A DNA stretch of 64,000 nt from Actinobacteria bacterium OV320. Its GTDB lineage: Bacteria; Actinomycetota; Actinomycetes; Streptomycetales; Streptomycetaceae. Shown one piece after another: positions 60,790-64,000 of this stretch. Position numbers and translations under genes: made by a program. Under the pieces are notes generated by a model, which was given only the letters and a program-made list of their open reading frames with translations, was not told the DNA's origin and made no database searches. Where the stretch lies: positions 459,184 to 523,183 of the forward strand of contig LJCX01000024.1 in the NCBI GenBank assembly GCA_001298545.1. The letters run 5' to 3'. Position 1 is the first letter of the stretch; the number at the start of each line of letters is the position of its first letter.

Positions 60790-61476
60790 ATGCCCATCCC
60801 GTACGACATCCCCGACGCGCCCGAAGTGCTGGACCGTCGCGAGGGCCCCTACGGTGAGGTCGTCCTGCGCCGGCACGGGGAGTTGCTCCAGATCATCGCC
60901 AACGGCTGCTTCCTGATGGACACCTCGGACGGCCGCTCGGAGCGGCTCCTGGTCGACGCCGCGCTGGACGCGCTGGACGGCCGGCGCTCGCCCGAGCTGC
61001 TGATCGGCGGCCTCGGCGTCGGCTTCTCCCTCGCGCATGCCGCCGCCGATCCCCGCTGGGGCGCCGTCACGGTCGTGGAGCGCGAGCGCGCCGTCATCGA
61101 CTGGCACCTCGACGGCCCGCTGGCCGCCCTCTCCGGGGACGCGCTCGCCGACCCCCGATCGAAGATCGTCGAAGCGGATCTGCTCGACTACGTCAATGAG
61201 ACATGCGACACGTTCGACGCGGTATGTCTCGACATCGACAACGGGCCCGACTGGACCGTCACCGAGGGCAACGACAGCCTCTATTCCACGGCCGGACTCG
61301 CAAGCTGCGCACGGGTGTTGAGACCCGGTGGGGTACTGGCCGTGTGGTCCGCCCGACCCTCTCCGGAATTCGAGGGAACCATGAGGAATGCCGGGTTCCA
61401 ACAGGTGCGTACCGAAGAGATCCCGGTTGCCCGAGGAGTGCCGGACGTCGTACATCTCGCCGTCCGACCTGGATAG
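60790..61476 (+). CDS. Spermidine-synthase-like methyltransferase-fold protein
   Basis: A 228-residue protein from ATG 60790. The SAM/decarboxy-SAM binding strand is ELLIGGLGVGFSLAHA (about 75-90); VTVVERERAVIDWH follows (acidic loop 2), then AVCLDIDNGPDWT (about 145-157). Spermidine synthases have a related fold and aspartates. It lacks the N-terminal beta barrel of true spermidine synthases, so a class I methyltransferase of unknown substrate is equally likely. It is divergent from the rhomboid-like gene. Confidence 0.78.
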   Translation: MPIPYDIPDAPEVLDRREGPYGEVVLRRHGELLQIIANGCFLMDTSDGRSERLLVDAALDALDGRRSPELLIGGLGVGFSLAHAAADPRWGAVTVVERERAVIDWHLDGPLAALSGDALADPRSKIVEADLLDYVNETCDTFDAVCLDIDNGPDWTVTEGNDSLYSTAGLASCARVLRPGGVLAVWSARPSPEFEGTMRNAGFQQVRTEEIPVARGVPDVVHLAVRPG

Positions 61477-61598
61477 CAAAGCCGTGGTGACTCCCCGTAC
61501 GCTGCACCCCTGACGCCGATCATTTACGCGTCAACCGCAGTCATGCGCAGACATGGGATCACCCCACTGGTTCCGGAAAGCACACTCAGGGGCGGGCG

Positions 61599-62339
61599 AT
61601 GGAGCAGACACACACCGCACACAACAGCACGGCGACGGCGACGCCGGGCGCGCAGCGGCGCGTCCTGGTGGTCGAGGACGACCCGACGATCGTCGACGCC
61701 ATCGCGGCCCGCCTGCGCGCCGAGGGATTCCTCGTGCAAACGGCGGGCGACGGCCCGGCGGCCGTCGACACGGCAGAGGCCTGGCAGCCCGACCTGCTGA
61801 TCCTCGACATCATGCTGCCCGGCTTCGACGGTCTGGAGGTCTGCCGTCGTGTGCAGGCCTCGCGCCCGGTGCCGGTCATGATGCTCACCGCGCGCGACGA
61901 CGAGACCGACATGCTGGTCGGGCTCGGCGTGGGCGCCGACGACTACATGACCAAGCCGTTCTCCATGCGGGAGCTGGCGGCACGCGTGCATGTGCTGCTG
62001 CGCCGGGTGGAGCGGGCCGCGATCGCGGCGACGACCCCGCGCAGCGGGATCCTGCGGCTCGGCGAGCTGGAGATCGACCACGCGCAGCGCCGGGTGCGGG
62101 TGCGCTCGGAGGACGTGCACCTCACGCCCACCGAGTTCGACCTGCTGGTCTGCCTGGCGAACACCCCGCGCGCGGTGCTCTCCCGTGAGCAGCTCCTCGC
62201 GGAGGTCTGGGACTGGGCGGACGCCTCCGGCACCCGAACCGTCGACAGCCACATCAAGGCGCTGCGGCGGAAGATCGGCGCGGAGCGCATCCGCACGGTG
62301 CACGGCGTGGGCTACGCGCTGGAGACCCCGACGCCATGA
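61599..62339 (+). CDS. OmpR-family response regulator
   Basis: A 246-residue regulator. The receiver domain (22-135) has acidic Asp27/Asp28, phospho-acceptor Asp70 (LLILDIMLPG) and Lys near 121 (TKPFSMRE). The winged-helix OmpR domain (about 150-243) ends in RTVDSHIKALRRKIGAERIR. Its stop overlaps the kinase ATG (ATGA), so the pair is cotranslated. It lies upstream of the sucA/kgd gene, but a regulatory link is not shown. Confidence 0.95.
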   Translation: MEQTHTAHNSTATATPGAQRRVLVVEDDPTIVDAIAARLRAEGFLVQTAGDGPAAVDTAEAWQPDLLILDIMLPGFDGLEVCRRVQASRPVPVMMLTARDDETDMLVGLGVGADDYMTKPFSMRELAARVHVLLRRVERAAIAATTPRSGILRLGELEIDHAQRRVRVRSEDVHLTPTEFDLLVCLANTPRAVLSREQLLAEVWDWADASGTRTVDSHIKALRRKIGAERIRTVHGVGYALETPTP

Positions 62340-63439
62340 GTTCCGGGCCGGACGGGCCGAGAAGCCCCGGGGAGCCCTGGGGCCGGGTACGGCCGTTCTC
62401 GATCAAGACCAAGCTGGGTGCGCTGGTCGTCGTCTCGGTACTGATCACCACCGGCCTGTCGGTGATCGCGGTGCACACCAAGACGGAGCTGCGCTTCATC
62501 ACGGTCTTCTCGATGATCGCCACACTGCTGATCACGCAGTTCGTGGCGCATTCGCTCACCGCGCCGCTGGACGAGATGAACACGGTGGCCCGGTCCATCT
62601 CGCACGGCGACTACACCCGCCGGGTGAGTGAGAACCGCGGCGACGAGCTGGGCGACCTGGCCCAGACGATCAACGTCATGGCGGACGAGCTGGAGGCACA
62701 GGACCTCCAGCGCAAGGAGCTGGTGGCCAACGTCTCGCACGAGCTGCGCACGCCCATCGCCGGCCTGCGCGCCGTCCTGGAGAACGTCGTCGACGGCATC
62801 GCCGAGGCGGACCCCGAGACGATGCGCACCGCCCTGAAGCAGACGGAGCGGCTCGGGCGGCTGGTGGAGACGCTGCTGGACCTGTCCCGCCTGGACAACG
62901 GCGTCGTCCCGCTGCGCAAACGGCGCTTCGAGGTGTGGCCGTACCTGTCCGGGGTGCTGAAGGAGGCCAACATGGTCGCCTCGGCGCGCGCCACGATGGG
63001 CTCGGGCGGCAACCACACGCGCACCGACGTCCATCTGCACCTGGATGTGTCCCCGCCGGAGCTGACCGCCCACGCGGACCCGGAGCGGATCCACCAGGTC
63101 GTCGCGAACCTGATCGACAACGCGGTCAAGCACAGCCCGCCGCACGGACGGGTGACGGTGAAGGCGCGGCGCGGGCCGCTGCCGGAGTCGCTGGAGCTCG
63201 AGGTCCTGGACGAGGGGCCCGGCATCCCGCGCTCGGAGTGGCGCCGGGTGTTCGAGCGGTTCAACCGGGGAGCCGTCCGCCGGCCGCACGGGCCGGGCAG
63301 CGACGGCGGTACCGGGCTGGGGCTGGCGATCGCCCGCTGGGCGGTCGATCTTCACGGCGGCCGGATCGGAGTGGCCGAATCCGAGCGGGGCTGCCGGATT
63401 CTTGTCACCCTTCCGGGAGAGTTTTCCGTCCCAAGTTGA
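62336..63439 (+). CDS. Sensor histidine kinase of the OmpR-type pair
   Basis: A 367-residue kinase. Transmembrane helices at about 28-46 and 55-75 have almost no loop between them, so the signal is sensed in the membrane or cytoplasm. HAMP (75-122), H box VSHELRTPIAG with His135, N box LIDNAVKHSPP and G2 motif GGTGLGLAIARW are intact. It would phosphorylate Asp70 of the preceding regulator. Confidence 0.95.
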   Translation: MSSGPDGPRSPGEPWGRVRPFSIKTKLGALVVVSVLITTGLSVIAVHTKTELRFITVFSMIATLLITQFVAHSLTAPLDEMNTVARSISHGDYTRRVSENRGDELGDLAQTINVMADELEAQDLQRKELVANVSHELRTPIAGLRAVLENVVDGIAEADPETMRTALKQTERLGRLVETLLDLSRLDNGVVPLRKRRFEVWPYLSGVLKEANMVASARATMGSGGNHTRTDVHLHLDVSPPELTAHADPERIHQVVANLIDNAVKHSPPHGRVTVKARRGPLPESLELEVLDEGPGIPRSEWRRVFERFNRGAVRRPHGPGSDGGTGLGLAIARWAVDLHGGRIGVAESERGCRILVTLPGEFSVPS

Positions 63440-63741
63440 CGTAAAGTTCGAACCGGAGCCACAAGATCCACGGACGTTCGCGCAGTCGGACACGTGTGAT
63501 CAGGCAGCGGACCGTCCCAGGTCGGCACGGGTCCGCACGCTCAGCGTGCGCGACCTGCATCAACGCACCCCTTTTGACGCGCAACCGCGCTTGTTTCCCG
63601 CCATTTACAGCGGTGAAACGCTCTTTCCGATGTGACTTACGCGACGATGCACCGGCCCGGCCTGACCTTCCCCCTCCAGGGGGCGTAGCCTTTATTCCCG
63701 CTGTCCATCACCTTGTGAAGCGGAAGAGGGCGGTTGCCGCC
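63440..63741 (+). promoter_or_regulatory. Leader and promoter region of sucA/kgd
   Basis: About 300 bp with no gene. CTGACC (63662-63667) and TAGCCT (63686-63691), 18 bp apart, are a plausible promoter giving a leader of about 45 bases. GAAGAGGG before the GTG at 63742 serves as ribosome binding site. Confidence 0.5.
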
Positions 63742-64000
63742 GTGTCGCCACAGTCCCCCAGTAACGCATCGAGCATCTCGACCGACGCAGACCAAGCGGG
63801 CAAGAATCCCGCTGCCGCGTTCGGGCCGAACGAGTGGCTCGTCGATGAGATCTATCAGCAGTACCTCCAGGACCCGAACTCGGTAGACCGTGCCTGGTGG
63901 GACTTCTTCGCCGACTACAAGCCGGGGGCCGCCACTCCCTCGGCTCCGGCGGGTACTGCGGCGGGGGGGGCCGCAGCGACCACCACGCCCCCAGCCCCCC
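63742..64000 (+). CDS. sucA: Multifunctional 2-oxoglutarate dehydrogenase E1 / decarboxylase, 5' end only
   Basis: The visible 86 residues start at GTG 63742. After a 28-residue polar stretch comes FGPNEWLVDEIYQQYLQDPN, then SVDRAWWDFFADYKP, the N-terminal helical signature of OdhA/Kgd-type E1 proteins, followed by an Ala/Pro/Thr linker. In actinobacteria the full protein (about 1,200 or more residues) joins a succinyltransferase-like domain to the thiamine-diphosphate E1 domain and works in the TCA cycle with E2 and E3; it also decarboxylates 2-oxoglutarate. The rest lies right of the window. Confidence 0.92.
   Translation, partial: MSPQSPSNASSISTDADQAGKNPAAAFGPNEWLVDEIYQQYLQDPNSVDRAWWDFFADYKPGAATPSAPAGTAAGGAAATTTPPAP

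Overview
The window is high-GC actinobacterial DNA and almost certainly comes from a Streptomyces chromosome. The supporting signs are GTG and TTG starts with GGAGG leaders, frequent 4-bp stop/start overlaps, a conservon (cvnA-D), a Ku/LigD-polymerase repair pair, an HspR-type (HAIR) site before lon, and, at the right edge, the start of the actinobacterial multifunctional 2-oxoglutarate dehydrogenase E1 gene.

Region 1 (left edge to about 16.7 kb) is an integrated actinomycete integrative and conjugative element (AICE). Its backbone reads leftward: tra-operon head gene, traB, spd spread genes, repSA, xis and int (int is cut by the window edge). The right end is marked by a 46-bp fragment of a tRNA-Arg(CCG) gene (16661-16706), read as attR; the intact tRNA should lie to the left of the window. 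A regulatory block (6.0-10.2 kb) encodes an XRE/DUF5753 regulator, an RsbW-like ATPase, a HTH regulator with a sensor-like C-terminus, a PP2C-like phosphatase and a coiled-coil membrane protein. Six copies of a 16-bp operator-like motif (ideal form GTCTAG-N4-CTAGAC) lie before rep, before the tra operon (three), before the HTH regulator and before the ATPase. The cargo (10.7-16.5 kb) is a lower-GC gene joining a ribokinase/PfkB-like domain to an AAA+ ATPase, and a one-polypeptide type IIG restriction-modification enzyme. This is the best candidate for an undescribed system.

Region 2 (16.7-31.6 kb) is chromosomal accessory DNA: a LysR/cupin/DoxX cluster, an XRE regulator, an ANTAR-GAF protein, and a leftward sugar operon (MFS transporter, two different GH35 beta-galactosidases, LacI repressor). 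A perfect LacI-type palindrome overlaps the likely promoter of that operon. An acyltransferase-3 membrane protein is divergent from it.

Region 3 (31.7-47.6 kb) holds Ku and a LigD-type polymerase (NHEJ), a NERD-domain protein, a small phosphatase, a lipoprotein plus unpaired histidine kinase, a repeat-rich secreted SH3 protein, an FtsW/RodA-PBP2 pair, a gene frameshifted by a 124-bp tandem duplication beside an ADP-ribosylglycohydrolase, an AurF-like diiron enzyme with a TetR regulator, and a NlpC/P60 hydrolase.

Region 4 (47.6-64 kb) holds a styrene-monooxygenase-type flavoprotein followed by conservon genes cvnD-A, a PP2C protein paralogous to the one in the AICE, a MarR regulator, lon, a GNAT, a rhomboid-like protein, a spermidine-synthase-like methyltransferase, an OmpR-type two-component pair and the 5' end of sucA/kgd. 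Several intergenic regions carry short GC-rich tandem repeats (12, 26 and 30 bp units).
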